64,000 bases of DNA from DATKFM01 sp046154965 (lineage in GTDB: Bacteria; Pseudomonadota; Alphaproteobacteria; Dongiales; Dongiaceae). The notes beneath the pieces were generated by a model, which was given only the letters and a program-made list of their open reading frames with translations, did not search any database and was not told where the DNA came from. How positions within the stretch are numbered: position 1 is the stretch's first letter; each line of letters begins with the position of its first letter. Where the stretch lies: the NCBI GenBank assembly GCA_046154965.1, contig JBJXDY010000113.1, positions 1-64,000 on the forward strand, written 5' to 3'. The translations under genes and the position numbers were made by a program. Below, in pieces: positions 1 to 10,021 of the stretch.

Positions 1-1
1 C

Positions 2-355
2 CCCGCGCCGATAGTGCAGGGCTCGCCCGTCGCCGCCGACGGCCAACTGCTCGATGCCCTGGGCCGCGCCGACCAGCTGGCGGCGGAGGGGCAGTTCGCC
101 GAGGCCCTGCATCTCCTGCTGCTGCACAGCATCGACTATCTGAAGCGCCATTTGGGCAGCGTCCACGGCCCGTCCAGCACGGCGCGGGAGATCTTGCAGC
201 GGGCGCGCTTGCCGGACCCCGGCCGGAACTCCCTGGGCGCCATCGTGGATGCGGCCGAAGTCAGCTATTTCGGCGGCCGGCCGGTCGATGGCGGCGTGTA
301 TGCCGCCTGCCGCCGGCATTATCAGGCCTTTGCCTTCGGCGGGTCGCCGGCATGA
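2..355 (+). CDS. DUF4129 domain protein, C-terminal part (5' end outside window)
   Basis: The frame is open from the first bases of the window to a TGA at 353-355, so only the C-terminal part of about 117 residues is visible. The segment around GQFAEALHLLLLHSIDYL followed by SSTAREILQRARL matches the helical C-terminal DUF4129 domain found in membrane proteins of MoxR/DUF58 operons. Its stop overlaps the start of the next gene in an ATGA arrangement, which points to translational coupling. DUF4129 proteins have no firm biochemical role; an envelope-associated job is inferred from the operon partners. Confidence 0.75.
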   Translation, partial: PAPIVQGSPVAADGQLLDALGRADQLAAEGQFAEALHLLLLHSIDYLKRHLGSVHGPSSTAREILQRARLPDPGRNSLGAIVDAAEVSYFGGRPVDGGVYAACRRHYQAFAFGGSPA

Positions 356-1552
356 ACGACTCGATCTTCTCCGGCCGTACGCTGGCCTGGCTGCTGGGCA
401 TCGGAATCGCCTCCTTCGCGGGCATGATGCTGCTGTTCACGCTGGGTAGCGAATTGTTCCCGACGAGTTCAATTCAGCCCAGCACCTATTCGAAATCGGC
501 CATCGGCCATCAGGCCTGGGTGCGGCTGTTGCAGAACATGGGCAAGACGGTGCTGATCAGCCGCAACGACTCAGTGGCGAAATCCTACGATGGCGGCCTG
601 CTGATCCTGGCCGAGCCCGACGCCGGCGGCGACGAGCGGCAGCCGATCGAAGAACTGTTGCAGGCCAGGCGCGTGCTGGTGGTGCTGCCGAAATACTCGG
701 CCAACCCCTCGCTGCTGAACAGCAGTTGGGCCGGGACCGTGGATCGGATCAACACACGTTACATCTCCGAAGTGCTGCGGCAGGTGACGACGACCGGCAT
801 GGTGCTGCAGCTCGACGCATCGCCGCCCTGGCTGCCCAGCGGCTTGGGGCCGGCGCCCGACCTGCCGCGGCCGCAGGTCATGCTGGGCTCCGGCCTCAAG
901 CCGGTGATCGCCAGCAAGACCGGTATTCTCCTGGGCTTGGCGGAGATCCATGGCAGCAAGATTTGGGTGCTGTCCGATCCCGACCTGATCTCCAATCACG
1001 GCCTGCTGCGCGGCGCCAACGCCCAGCTCGCGATGGGGATCATCGACGCCATCAGCGATGGCGGCCCAGTGATCTTCGACGAGACGATCCATGGCTATTA
1101 CCTCGACCCCAATCTGATGAAGGCGTTGTTCCAGTATCCGCTGGTGTTCGTGACCACGGCGGCGCTCGCCGCGATCCTCATCCTGCTCTGGGCGTCGACC
1201 GGGCGCTTTGGCGCACCGGCGCGGATCGAACCGGCGCTGCGCATGGGCAAATCGACCCTGGTGGCGGCGGGCGCCGATATGTTGAGCTTCGGCCGCCACG
1301 AGGCACCGATCGCCGCGCGCTACCGCAAGGCTGTGCTCGAGGATGTGGGCCGGCGCATCCATGCGCCGCTGCAGGCCGATGAGCGCACCCTGGCCGCCTG
1401 GCTGGACCGTGTCGGCCAGTCGCGCGGCGTCAGCCAGAAGTTCAGCCGCGTCTGGCGGGACTTCGAGATCCTTCCGGGCGGCGGCGCCTACCAATCGCGC
1501 TTGCTGCTGATGGCGGCGCAGGAACTCTATCGTTGGAAAGAGGAGATGTTGA

Positions 1553-2505
<953 letters not shown>

Positions 2506-2509
<4 letters not shown>

Positions 2510-3819
2510 TCCGGCCGACGCTCCGGGCCGTCTTTCTGTTTGCCGCCGGCATCCCGCTGGCGGTGCTGGTGATCGTGCTGAACGCCGATTTCTGGCCGCT
2601 GGTGCTGATCTATGTGGCGCTGGCGGCGCTGGCGCTGGGGATCGACGCGCTGATGGCGATGCCCGGCCGGGCCCTGCTGCTGCGAACCGACATACCGCCG
2701 CTGCTCTATGCCGGCGACAGCGATCTGCTGCGGGTCAATCTGTTCAACAGCTCGACACGCTGGGCGGTGCGGCTGGAAGGGCGCTGCGATGTGGATCCGC
2801 TGCTGCGCGAGCCCGGCCATCGCTTCGCCATGCTGGGGCCGGGGCAGCAGGCGGCGATCGAGTTTCCGCTGACGCCGCTGCGGCGCGGTACCGCCATCGT
2901 CGAGCGGCTGTGGCTGCGCTGGCGCGGGCCGCTGGGCCTGGCGCAGCGGCAGCGGCTGGAAACGGAACCGCTGCGGCTGCCAGTGGTGCCGAACGTGCGG
3001 GCGGTGCGCATGGCGGCGGCCAGGTTCTATTCCCCCGACGCTCTGATCGGCATGAAGAGCCAGAAACAGCAGGGCGAGGGCTCGGAGTTCGACGCGCTGC
3101 GGGAGTATATGCCCGGCCTGGATCATCGCTCGATCGACTGGAAGCAATCGGCGCGCCACCACAAGCTGCTGTGCAAGGAGTTCCGCACCGAGCGCAATCA
3201 TCCGATCATCCTGGCGTTCGACAGCGGCTATCTGATGCGCGAGCCGGTGGATGGCGTGGCCAAGCTGGATCACGCCATCAATGCCGGGCTGTTGATGGCT
3301 TTCATGTCGGTCAAGGCCGGGGACCAGGTGGGCCTGTTCGGATTCGATTCACGGGTACGGCTCTACCTGCCGCCGTCCGGCGGCAATGCCGGCTTCAGCC
3401 GGGTGCAGCGGCGCTCGGCCGATCTGGACTATAGCCATGAGGAGACGAACTTCACGCTGGCCCTGACCGATCTGGCCGGGCGGCTCAACCGGCGGGGGCT
3501 GATCGTGCTGATGACCGATTTCGTCGACACCGTTGCCGCCGAGCTGATGCTGGAGAACGTCACCCGGTTGGCGCAGAAGCATCTGGTGATCTTCGTGACG
3601 CTGCAGGATCCCCATCTGCAGAAAACCGCGGCGCAGCGGCCAGCGCGGCTGCTGGATGTGACCCAGGCCGTGGTCGCCGACAATTTCCTCAGGGAGCGCG
3701 CGGTGGTGTTCGAAAAGCTGAAGCGCCTGGGGGTGCATTGCCTTGATTTGCCGCCGGAGCGCATCGGCATGGACCTGTTGAACCGCTATCTCCTGATCAA
3801 GCAGCGGGAGCTGATCTGA
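2506..3819 (+). CDS. DUF58 domain-containing protein (MoxR partner)
   Basis: A 437-residue protein with an N-terminal pair of hydrophobic helices (about residues 8-48) and a C-terminal DUF58 domain. The DUF58 signature GSEFDALREYMPGLDHRSIDWKQSARHHKLLCKEF lies near residues 192-226 and is followed by a vWA-like beta strand with IILAFDSG, a possible metal-binding MIDAS remnant. Such proteins are the usual partner of MoxR ATPases. The start ATG overlaps the moxR stop, and its own stop is separated by one base from the SpoIIM-like gene. The family call is firm and the cellular role unknown. Confidence 0.92.
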
Positions 3820-4844
3820 TGGCCGAACCGCAGCTCAAGAGTCACGTGTTCCGCCGGGAGCGGGAGGCGAGCTGGCGCGAGCTGGAAGGCCTGCTCGGCC
3901 GCGCCGAGCGGCGCGGCGGCATCCGCAATCTGGACCTCGCGGAGCTGATTCGCCTGCCGATGCTCTATTTCGCGTCGCTGTCGTCGCTGTCGGTGGCGCG
4001 CAACATCTCCCTCGATCATAACCTGCTGGCCTATCTCGAGAGCCTGTCCAGCCGCGCCTATCTCATAGTCTATGGCGTGCGCGCCAGTTTCTGGGGCTCG
4101 ATCGCCGAATTCTTCCGCTACCGCCTGCCGCGGGCCGTGCGCGGCATCTGGCCGGCTGTGATGCTGTCGCTCCTGGCGCTGAGCGCCGGAGCGGTTGCGG
4201 GCTATGGGCTGACGATCTCGAACTCGGACTGGTTCTACAGCTTCGTCGATCCGGCGCTCGCCAGCGGCCGCACGCCGACCGCGTCGACCGAGAGCCTGCG
4301 CGACATATTGTTCGACGAACCGGAAGCGCACGATGTCGAAGACCTGTCGGTGTTCTCCACCTTCCTGTTCACTCACAATGCCCGTGTCGGCATGATGTGC
4401 TTTGCGCTCGGCTTCGCGCTGGGGCTGCCCACCCTGTTCCTGCTGATCCAGACGGGCCTGATGCTCGGCGCCTTCATCGCGCTCTATGACAGCCGCGGCC
4501 TGGGGGTGGAGATCGTCGGCTGGCTGATGATCCACGGCGTCACCGAGCTCGGCGCCATCGTCCTCTGCGGCGCGGCCGGGCTGATGCTGGGCTATGCCAT
4601 CGCCTTTCCCGGTGCACAAAGCCGGCTGGCCAATCTCGCCCAACATGGGCGGCGCGCCGCGATGGTGGTCATGGGTGCGGTGTTCATGCTGCTGATCGCC
4701 GGCCTGCTCGAAGGCCTGGGCCGGCAGCTGATCAACGACACCGACCTGCGGCTGACGATCGCCGGCGCCACGCTGATGATCTGGCTGAGCTACTATGTCG
4801 CCGGCGGCCGGTCCCGGAGTTCGGAAGATGGCGGCAACAGCTAG
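3819..4844 (+). CDS. Stage II sporulation protein M (SpoIIM/DUF95) family membrane protein
   Basis: A 341-residue multi-pass membrane protein. The N-terminal 100 residues are cytoplasmic and charged. Hydrophobic segments follow from about residue 107, then the DUF95 hallmark LFTHNARVGMMCFALGFALGLPTLFLL near 185-211 and GWLMIHGVTELGAIVLCG near 232-255. SpoIIM-type proteins in non-sporulating bacteria are common in MoxR/DUF58 operons next to RDD proteins, exactly the order seen here. The function outside sporulation is not established. The 3' end overlaps the RDD gene by 17 nt if that gene starts at 4828. Confidence 0.85.
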   Translation: MAEPQLKSHVFRREREASWRELEGLLGRAERRGGIRNLDLAELIRLPMLYFASLSSLSVARNISLDHNLLAYLESLSSRAYLIVYGVRASFWGSIAEFFRYRLPRAVRGIWPAVMLSLLALSAGAVAGYGLTISNSDWFYSFVDPALASGRTPTASTESLRDILFDEPEAHDVEDLSVFSTFLFTHNARVGMMCFALGFALGLPTLFLLIQTGLMLGAFIALYDSRGLGVEIVGWLMIHGVTELGAIVLCGAAGLMLGYAIAFPGAQSRLANLAQHGRRAAMVVMGAVFMLLIAGLLEGLGRQLINDTDLRLTIAGATLMIWLSYYVAGGRSRSSEDGGNS

Positions 4845-5769
4845 CGCCCGCATCGGCGCCATGCTGGGCGCGGTCGATCCGGCGGCGCGCCGGATGATCT
4901 CGACGCCTGAAGGCGTTCTGTTGCCGGTGGATCTGGCCAGCCGGGGCGAACGGGCCGCGGCCTTTCTGATCGATTTGTTTGCGATCATCGTTGGTTTTGT
5001 TTGCACCATCCTGCTGCTGGTCCTGGTCGGCATTAGCGGTGCGGAGATGGGCGCCTGGTTCTGGATCATTCTGATGCTGGCCTTCTTCTTCCTGCGGAAC
5101 TTCTATTTCGCGGCCTTCGAGCTGGCCTGGCGCGGCATGACGCCGGGCAAGCGGGTTTTCGGCCTGCGCGTCATCGACCGCGGCGGCGGCACGCTCCGCG
5201 CCGATGCCATCTTCGCCCGCAACCTGATGCGGGAGGTCGAGGTGTTCATCCCCGCCATGATCCTGATGATCGGCCCGTTCATGGGCGGGGAAGGCGGCGG
5301 CGTCTGGCTGTATCTGATGCTGCTCGGCTGGATGGGCGTGCTGACGCTATTGCCCCTGTTCAACAAGGACCGGCTGCGGGCCGGCGACCTGATCGGCGGC
5401 ACCTGGGTGATCCTGGCGCCAAAGGCGGTGCTGCTGCCCGATGTGGCGGCGATGCCGGCGGAGGCATCGGCGAATGCCTCACCCGATGCCCTGGTCGACA
5501 GCCTCCGCTTCAGCCGGCAGCATCTTTCGGTCTATGGCGTCGAAGAACTGCAGACGCTGGAGCATATCCTGCGCCAGGAAGGTCCCCATGCGGCCCAGGT
5601 GCGCGACGAGGTGGCGCGGCGCATCCAGCGCAAGATCGCCTGGCAATCCCCGGGCCGGCCGGTCGAGCCCCGCGCCTTCCTGCAGGCCTTCTACGCCGCC
5701 CAGCGGCGGCACCTGGAAGCCAAGCTGCTGTTCGGCAAGCGCCGTCAGAACAAGTTCGATCAGAGCTGA
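4828..5769 (+). CDS. RDD family membrane protein
   Basis: The start at 4828 is preferred because a GGAG-type ribosome site lies just upstream at about 4816; an in-frame start at 4795 is also possible. The 313-residue product has an RDD domain with the characteristic arginine-containing first helix (SRGERAAAFLIDLFAIIVGFVC) and the motif RGMTPGKRVFGLRVID about 60 residues later. A cytoplasmic tail of about 100 residues follows, with a short helical segment rich in Arg and Gln. It is the last gene of the MoxR cluster. RDD proteins are proposed to be transporters or membrane adaptors; nothing here distinguishes these. Confidence 0.85.
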   Translation: MAATASARIGAMLGAVDPAARRMISTPEGVLLPVDLASRGERAAAFLIDLFAIIVGFVCTILLLVLVGISGAEMGAWFWIILMLAFFFLRNFYFAAFELAWRGMTPGKRVFGLRVIDRGGGTLRADAIFARNLMREVEVFIPAMILMIGPFMGGEGGGVWLYLMLLGWMGVLTLLPLFNKDRLRAGDLIGGTWVILAPKAVLLPDVAAMPAEASANASPDALVDSLRFSRQHLSVYGVEELQTLEHILRQEGPHAAQVRDEVARRIQRKIAWQSPGRPVEPRAFLQAFYAAQRRHLEAKLLFGKRRQNKFDQS

Positions 5770-5784
5770 TTTCTGACAGGCCGC

Positions 5785-6711
5785 CTAGTCGAACACGGCG
5801 GCGATATCCTCGATGCCGAAGCCTTCTTTGGCTCGCCTGAGCTCGACATAGGCGACCGCCGCCGCAATGGCGAAGAGCGCGTTGACGATCAGGCTGGCGA
5901 GTATGTTCAGGCCTTGTCCGATCAACATGCCGGTAACGCCGCCGAAGACCCCCAGCACGATGATCACAATCCCCACGACCATTGAGGCGGCAAGTGAGGC
6001 CGCCCACATCACCAGCAGAATACCGAACATTCGCCAAGCGTGGCCTCGGCTGAGACTCCAACTCCTGCCAATAGCGGCAAAGACTCCCGGTCGTTCGACG
6101 GCAATCGCCGGCACGGTTACCCAAAGTCGAACGAAAAGAAACACCATGAGGACGGACATGATGATCAATGCCGGGAATAGCCAGAAAAGGGCGGGAGTCC
6201 ACGAGTTCGGATCATTGAGATCGCCCGCCATTGCGAACATGAATATCGGCGAGATGATGGCGGCGACAATGAGCAGCGCACCCAAGAAGAAAAGGCATGT
6301 CGCGCCGGTGCAAGGCAGAACGACGGCGACGCCGCGCTGCAGACTCTGCCAGAAGCGCACCGGCTGACCGCGCAGGTGCTGGAATGTGCCGTAGGAAGTC
6401 GCTGCAAGCCAGATCGCCGTGGTCGCGATCGATACAACGATGAGGGCGATAGCAGCAACGGTGATCCAGATCCAGGGCAGCGCGGCCAGTTCATCGCTAT
6501 TGAATGGGTTTGCCGGGTCTGCTGATGGCGAAAACTCGCCGAAGCCTGGCGTCTGAGCGACGATGTAGAGATAGCCAGCGGTGAAAACTATCGTTGGAAT
6601 AAAGCCGATCAGCGCAAACCCGCTGAATGGGAGAATGCGGGTGAAGAACGCTGCGAAGGTTTGCGAGATGACGGTGCCGACGAGAAATCGTTGGGTTTGT
6701 ACGAACGCCAT
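5785..6711 (-). CDS. Multi-pass membrane protein, tandem paralogue A
   Basis: The start at 6711 (MAFVQTQRFLVGTV) is chosen because a GGGGA purine run sits just upstream; the open frame extends to 6753. The roughly 308-residue product has about six hydrophobic segments and no catalytic motif. Its layout resembles the membrane domain of glycerophosphodiester phosphodiesterase-type or DUF975-like proteins. The C-terminus AYVELRRAKEGFGIEDIAAVFD closely matches that of the next gene (LYLELRRVKEGIGAEEAASLFD), so the two arose by duplication. It converges on the RDD gene with a 15-nt gap and no obvious terminator between them. The function is unknown. Confidence 0.7.
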   Translation of the reverse strand: MAFVQTQRFLVGTVISQTFAAFFTRILPFSGFALIGFIPTIVFTAGYLYIVAQTPGFGEFSPSADPANPFNSDELAALPWIWITVAAIALIVVSIATTAIWLAATSYGTFQHLRGQPVRFWQSLQRGVAVVLPCTGATCLFFLGALLIVAAIISPIFMFAMAGDLNDPNSWTPALFWLFPALIIMSVLMVFLFVRLWVTVPAIAVERPGVFAAIGRSWSLSRGHAWRMFGILLVMWAASLAASMVVGIVIIVLGVFGGVTGMLIGQGLNILASLIVNALFAIAAAVAYVELRRAKEGFGIEDIAAVFD

Positions 6712-6817
6712 GGAAATCCCCAGATCCGCGGGCGCAGGCTGCGCCGGCCGCAATCAGTAACGCGCAGAAATAGTTAACAGCCGGTCAACGACGGCAAGAG
6801 CCGACGATGTCATGGGT

Positions 6818-7642
6818 TCAATCGAACAGGCTTGCGGCCTCTTCGGCGCCGATACCTTCCTTCACGCGCCGGAGTTCCAGATAGAGCACGGCCGCCACCA
6901 CGGCGGCGAAGGTGCCGTAGGCGAGGAAGGCGGCCAGCGAGAACGGCATCAAGATGCTGATGATGACATCCATGGCCGTTCCCAATAACGTCATGATCGC
7001 GACATAGGCTGCCGCCATCAACAGGAGAATCCCGAGCAGACGGCCATAATTGCCGCGGGTCAGTTCGATGCTGCGGGCCAGCGCGCTGCTGACTCCCTTG
7101 CGCTCCAAGGCGGCCGCGGGCACAGCCACCAGGAACGGAACGGCGATCAGCGGCGCCAGGACGAGCCCGACGAAAATGATGGGCGAGTCCGCGATGGTGC
7201 CGAGCACCGCGAGGGCGGCAGCGGGAATCCCTGTTATCAATCCGACCAGCAAGGCAACGCCCGAGACCGGCGCCATGACGGCAAAACCGTGATTCACGCA
7301 GCGCTTGAAATCGGCTGGCTGCGCGCGCATCTGCTGCAGCGTGCCGAAGGCCACGGCTGCGGCGCCGACTTGCAAGATTGCGAATGAGGCAGCCGCCATG
7401 AGCGCGAGCGTGATACCCATGACGACTGTCTGGGAGTCGCTGATGTAAAACCCGCCGCCGCCTTCCGAAGGCATGGCCTCGATCGCCAGGATACAACCGA
7501 AGAAAAGGATGCCCACGGCAATGGCTGCCAGCACCCCCGCCAGCAGCATGATGCCGGAGAACGGCAGCCAGCACGCCTTGAACACGGCCCAGCTCCGCGT
7601 CAACACCGACGTTATGCTCAGAGTGCCACTTTCAGCGCCCAT
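6818..7642 (-). CDS. Multi-pass membrane protein, tandem paralogue B
   Basis: A 274-residue protein with about six hydrophobic segments (for example PFSGIMLLAGVLAAIAVGILFFGCILAI near the N-terminus). It shares the overall plan and the C-terminal ELRR-KEG-G-E--A--FD signature with the gene downstream at 5785-6711. The repeated phrase on Arg-Ser-Trp/Ile-Glu-Leu-(T/S)-R-G before the penultimate helices (ARSIELTRGN here, GRSWSLSRGH there) is typical of proteins with a glycerophosphoryl diester phosphodiesterase-like membrane domain. Both genes read leftward and are probably co-transcribed. No function can be assigned from sequence alone. Confidence 0.72.
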   Translation of the reverse strand: MGAESGTLSITSVLTRSWAVFKACWLPFSGIMLLAGVLAAIAVGILFFGCILAIEAMPSEGGGGFYISDSQTVVMGITLALMAAASFAILQVGAAAVAFGTLQQMRAQPADFKRCVNHGFAVMAPVSGVALLVGLITGIPAAALAVLGTIADSPIIFVGLVLAPLIAVPFLVAVPAAALERKGVSSALARSIELTRGNYGRLLGILLLMAAAYVAIMTLLGTAMDVIISILMPFSLAAFLAYGTFAAVVAAVLYLELRRVKEGIGAEEAASLFD

Positions 7643-7713
7643 CCTGCAGCCTCCTGCCGGCCGATGTTATCGAACTCGTGGAGATGATTTGGTCGAAGCC
7701 GGCGGGCGTGGGG

Positions 7714-8316
7714 CTATTTGCCTTTGTCGGTCTTGCCCATGGTCTCAATGCGCTTTTGCAGCGCATCGATCTGCGCCTTGAGCTCGGCTAGGCTGTCCGG
7801 GCCGTTCTTGACCGTGCCCTCGCCATTGCCCGGCTGCTCCCCGGCGGCGCCGGTTTGATAGGGCGCGAACATCTTCATCGCCCGCTCGAAGAAGGCCAGG
7901 TTCTGCTTGCCGATCTCGTCGAAGCGGCCAAAGGGAAACATGCCGCCGAAGGTATCGCGCATGTAATTGCGCATCTGCTCCTGATTGCTGGCGAAGTATT
8001 CCATGGTGTGCTCCAGGTAGCGCGGCACCAGGAACTGCAGATTGTCGCCGTAGAAGCTGATAAGCTGCCGCAGGAAATTCAGCGGCAGCAGGTTCTGGCC
8101 CTTGGATTCCTCCTCAACGATGATCTGGGTCAGCACCGAGCGGGTGATATCCTCGCCGGACTTGGCGTCATAGACGGCGAATTCCACATTGTCCTTCACC
8201 ATCTGGGACAGATGGTCGAGGGTCACATAGCTGCTGGTTGCCGTATTATAGAGTCGGCGATTCGCATATTTCTTGATGACGATCGGCGTCTTGTCGGTCG
8301 CGGTCCCTTCGGCCAT
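7714..8316 (-). CDS. phaR: Polyhydroxyalkanoate synthesis repressor PhaR
   Basis: A 200-residue regulator. The N-terminal PHB/PHA accumulation DNA-binding domain (about residues 12-70) has the family signature IKKYANRRLYNT followed by SYVTLDHLSQMVKD. The next domain (EEESKGQNLLPLNFLRQLISFYGDNLQ) is the PHA-granule-sensing PhaR domain. The C-terminal tail ends in a short coiled-coil (LAELKAQIDALQKRIETM). PhaR represses phasin and PHA genes and is released by nascent PHA granules. It is transcribed divergently from the coiled-coil gene, phaC-like gene, phaA and phaB, so the 140-nt gap between them is its probable target. Confidence 0.95.
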   Translation of the reverse strand: MAEGTATDKTPIVIKKYANRRLYNTATSSYVTLDHLSQMVKDNVEFAVYDAKSGEDITRSVLTQIIVEEESKGQNLLPLNFLRQLISFYGDNLQFLVPRYLEHTMEYFASNQEQMRNYMRDTFGGMFPFGRFDEIGKQNLAFFERAMKMFAPYQTGAAGEQPGNGEGTVKNGPDSLAELKAQIDALQKRIETMGKTDKGK

Positions 8317-8377
8317 GGGGCCCTACTCCCTGCGCGGTGACTCAAGATAGGCTAAGGATAGCAGGAATCCTCGGGTA

Positions 8378-8393
8378 TTGTGCAATGCATTAA
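8378..8393. promoter_or_regulatory. Candidate PhaR operator (TGC-rich dyad)
   Basis: The sequence TTGTGCAATGCATTAA lies between the divergent phaR and pha operon starts. It contains TGCAATGCA, a TGC-rich near-palindrome of the kind reported for PhaR binding in alphaproteobacteria. Position and composition support the call; no binding data are available and the match is short. Confidence 0.4.
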
Positions 8394-8457
8394 AGACCTT
8401 GCTGCGCCGCCGCGAAGGCCGGTGGCGGGTCCTAGAGCGGTCATTTATAGTGCTGGA

Positions 8458-8889
8458 ATGGATGAAACGGCCGATCTCAGGGCGCTGGCCAGCCGCTATG
8501 TGGACCTCTGGGAGGATCAGATTGCCGCCTTGGCCGTGGATCCGGCCCTGAGCGAGCTTTTCCGGGTATGGATGGGGCTGGCGGGTATGGGCATGGCCAA
8601 AGCAGGGCCGTTGCCCTGGATGGGATTTGCAGCGGGAGTACGAGGTGAAGGCCGAACAGAAACCAGGGCCGGCGGACCAGGAGATGCGTCCGGGGCAGAC
8701 GCGGCCCGGGCCGCGCCCGCTGCCGCTGCATCTGTCGATCGCCGGGATGACTTGGCTCGGCTCGCAGAGCGCCTTGCCGCTCTTGAGGAACGGCTGGCCC
8801 GGCTGGAATCCGGCGGCGGCGGCCGGCCTGAAGGCCCTGGCGGCGGAAGCCGCAAGTCAAAGCCCAGAAAGCCTCGCCAAAGCCGTTGA
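8458..8889 (+). CDS. Small helical protein with C-terminal coiled-coil, upstream of and overlapping phaC
   Basis: The likely start is ATG at 8458 (MDETADLRALASRYVDLWEDQIAAL), giving 143 residues. The first 60 residues are helical with several tryptophans, the centre is a low-complexity Gly/Ala/Arg linker, and residues about 105-125 form a heptad-like coiled-coil (DDLARLAERLAALEERLARLES). The last 245 nt overlap the phaC-like gene in another frame. Small helical partners with a terminal coiled-coil (PhaE, PhaM, phasins) accompany PHA synthases, so a synthase-partner role is plausible. I do not recognise a named family. The overlapped part could be an artefact if translation ends earlier, but the heptad pattern argues that it is real. 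Confidence 0.55.
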   Translation: MDETADLRALASRYVDLWEDQIAALAVDPALSELFRVWMGLAGMGMAKAGPLPWMGFAAGVRGEGRTETRAGGPGDASGADAARAAPAAAASVDRRDDLARLAERLAALEERLARLESGGGGRPEGPGGGSRKSKPRKPRQSR

Positions 8890-10021
8890 GGAAGAGGTCC
8901 GCCGCCGCTGGGGCCTGCTGACCCAGGGCATTGAGGCCTATCGAAACCACCCCTATCGCCGCAATCTGACGATACCCGCCGAGATTTGGCGCGAAGGCAC
9001 TTCGCGGCTCCTGGACTATGCGCCGCAAGCTTCTGCCGGGGCGCCGGTGGTGCTGGTGGTGCCGTCCCTGATCAACCGCGCCTATGTGCTGGATTTGACC
9101 GAGGAGCGCAGCCTGATGCGGTTCCTGGCCGGGGCCGGGTTCCGGCCGCTGCTGCTGGACTGGGACGCGCCGGGCGAGGTGGAGCGGCGCTTCACTCTGA
9201 CGGACTACATCGCCGGACGGCTGGGCCGGGCGATCGACGCCGCCTGCGGCCTCGGCGGCGGCCCGGTGGCGCTGGTCGGCTATTGCATGGGCGGTCTGCT
9301 GGCGCTGCCGCCGGCCCTGACCCATCCGGACAAGGTGAGCGGCCTGGTCTGCCTGGCGACGCCCTGGGATTTCCATGCCGAGCGGCCGCACCAGGCGCGG
9401 CTGATCGGCGCCGCGCTGCCGGCCCTGGAGCCGATGCTACGGCAGGTGGGCGAACTGCCGGTGGATGCGATCCAGGCGCTCTTCGCCGGCCTGGACCCGC
9501 TGCTGGTGTTTAGGAAATTCGTCAAGTTCGCCGGCCTGGATCCGGCCTCGCCTCCGGCCGCGCAGTTCGTGGCGCTGGAGGATTGGCTCAACGACGGCGT
9601 GCCGCTGGCGGCCGAGGTGGCCCGGGAGTGCCTGGCCGGCTGGTATGGCGGCAATTCGCCGTCCAAGGGCGAGTGGCGCATCGCCGGCCAGCCGGTGAAC
9701 CCGCGGGAAATCCAGCTGCCCACGCTGATCGTGGTGCCCCATGCCGACCGTATCGTGCCGCCGCCCTCGGCGCTCGGGTTGGTGGCGCAGATGCCCCAGG
9801 CGACGGTGATGCGCCCGCAATCCGGCCATATCGGCATGGTGGCTGGCGGCGGGGCCATGGATCAGCTCTATAAGCCCCTGGCGGCCTGGCTCGACGCCCT
9901 GCACCGGCCCGCACGGCGAAAGCGCGCGTCGGGGACACGGAAGAGTCGCTTTACCGCCCCGCGCACCCCATCTTATGTTCGTTCGCAGACGCGAAGTAAT
10001 GGCAAAGGAGACCGGCGATGA
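8645..10021 (+). CDS. Compact PHA synthase-like alpha/beta hydrolase (PhaC family)
   Basis: The preferred start is GTG 8645, six bases after a GGGAG site at 8634-8638; TTG 8627 and ATG 8684 are alternatives. The product is about 458 residues, shorter than class I synthases (about 580-600). The nucleophile motif is GYCMGG with Cys214 in place of the lipase serine, as in PHA synthases. The rest of the triad is probably Asp368 (PHADRIVPP) and His395 (SGHIGM). The N-terminal region (PLPLHLSIAGMTWLGSQSALPLL, then RRRWGLLTQGIEAYRNHPYRR) fits synthase-like hydrolases of Rhodospirillales. The stop overlaps the phaA start in ATGA. Its product would be poly(3-hydroxybutyrate) made from the PhaA/PhaB output. 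Confidence 0.8.
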   Translation: MKAEQKPGPADQEMRPGQTRPGPRPLPLHLSIAGMTWLGSQSALPLLRNGWPGWNPAAAAGLKALAAEAASQSPESLAKAVEEEVRRRWGLLTQGIEAYRNHPYRRNLTIPAEIWREGTSRLLDYAPQASAGAPVVLVVPSLINRAYVLDLTEERSLMRFLAGAGFRPLLLDWDAPGEVERRFTLTDYIAGRLGRAIDAACGLGGGPVALVGYCMGGLLALPPALTHPDKVSGLVCLATPWDFHAERPHQARLIGAALPALEPMLRQVGELPVDAIQALFAGLDPLLVFRKFVKFAGLDPASPPAAQFVALEDWLNDGVPLAAEVARECLAGWYGGNSPSKGEWRIAGQPVNPREIQLPTLIVVPHADRIVPPPSALGLVAQMPQATVMRPQSGHIGMVAGGGAMDQLYKPLAAWLDALHRPARRKRASGTRKSRFTAPRTPSYVRSQTRSNGKGDRR

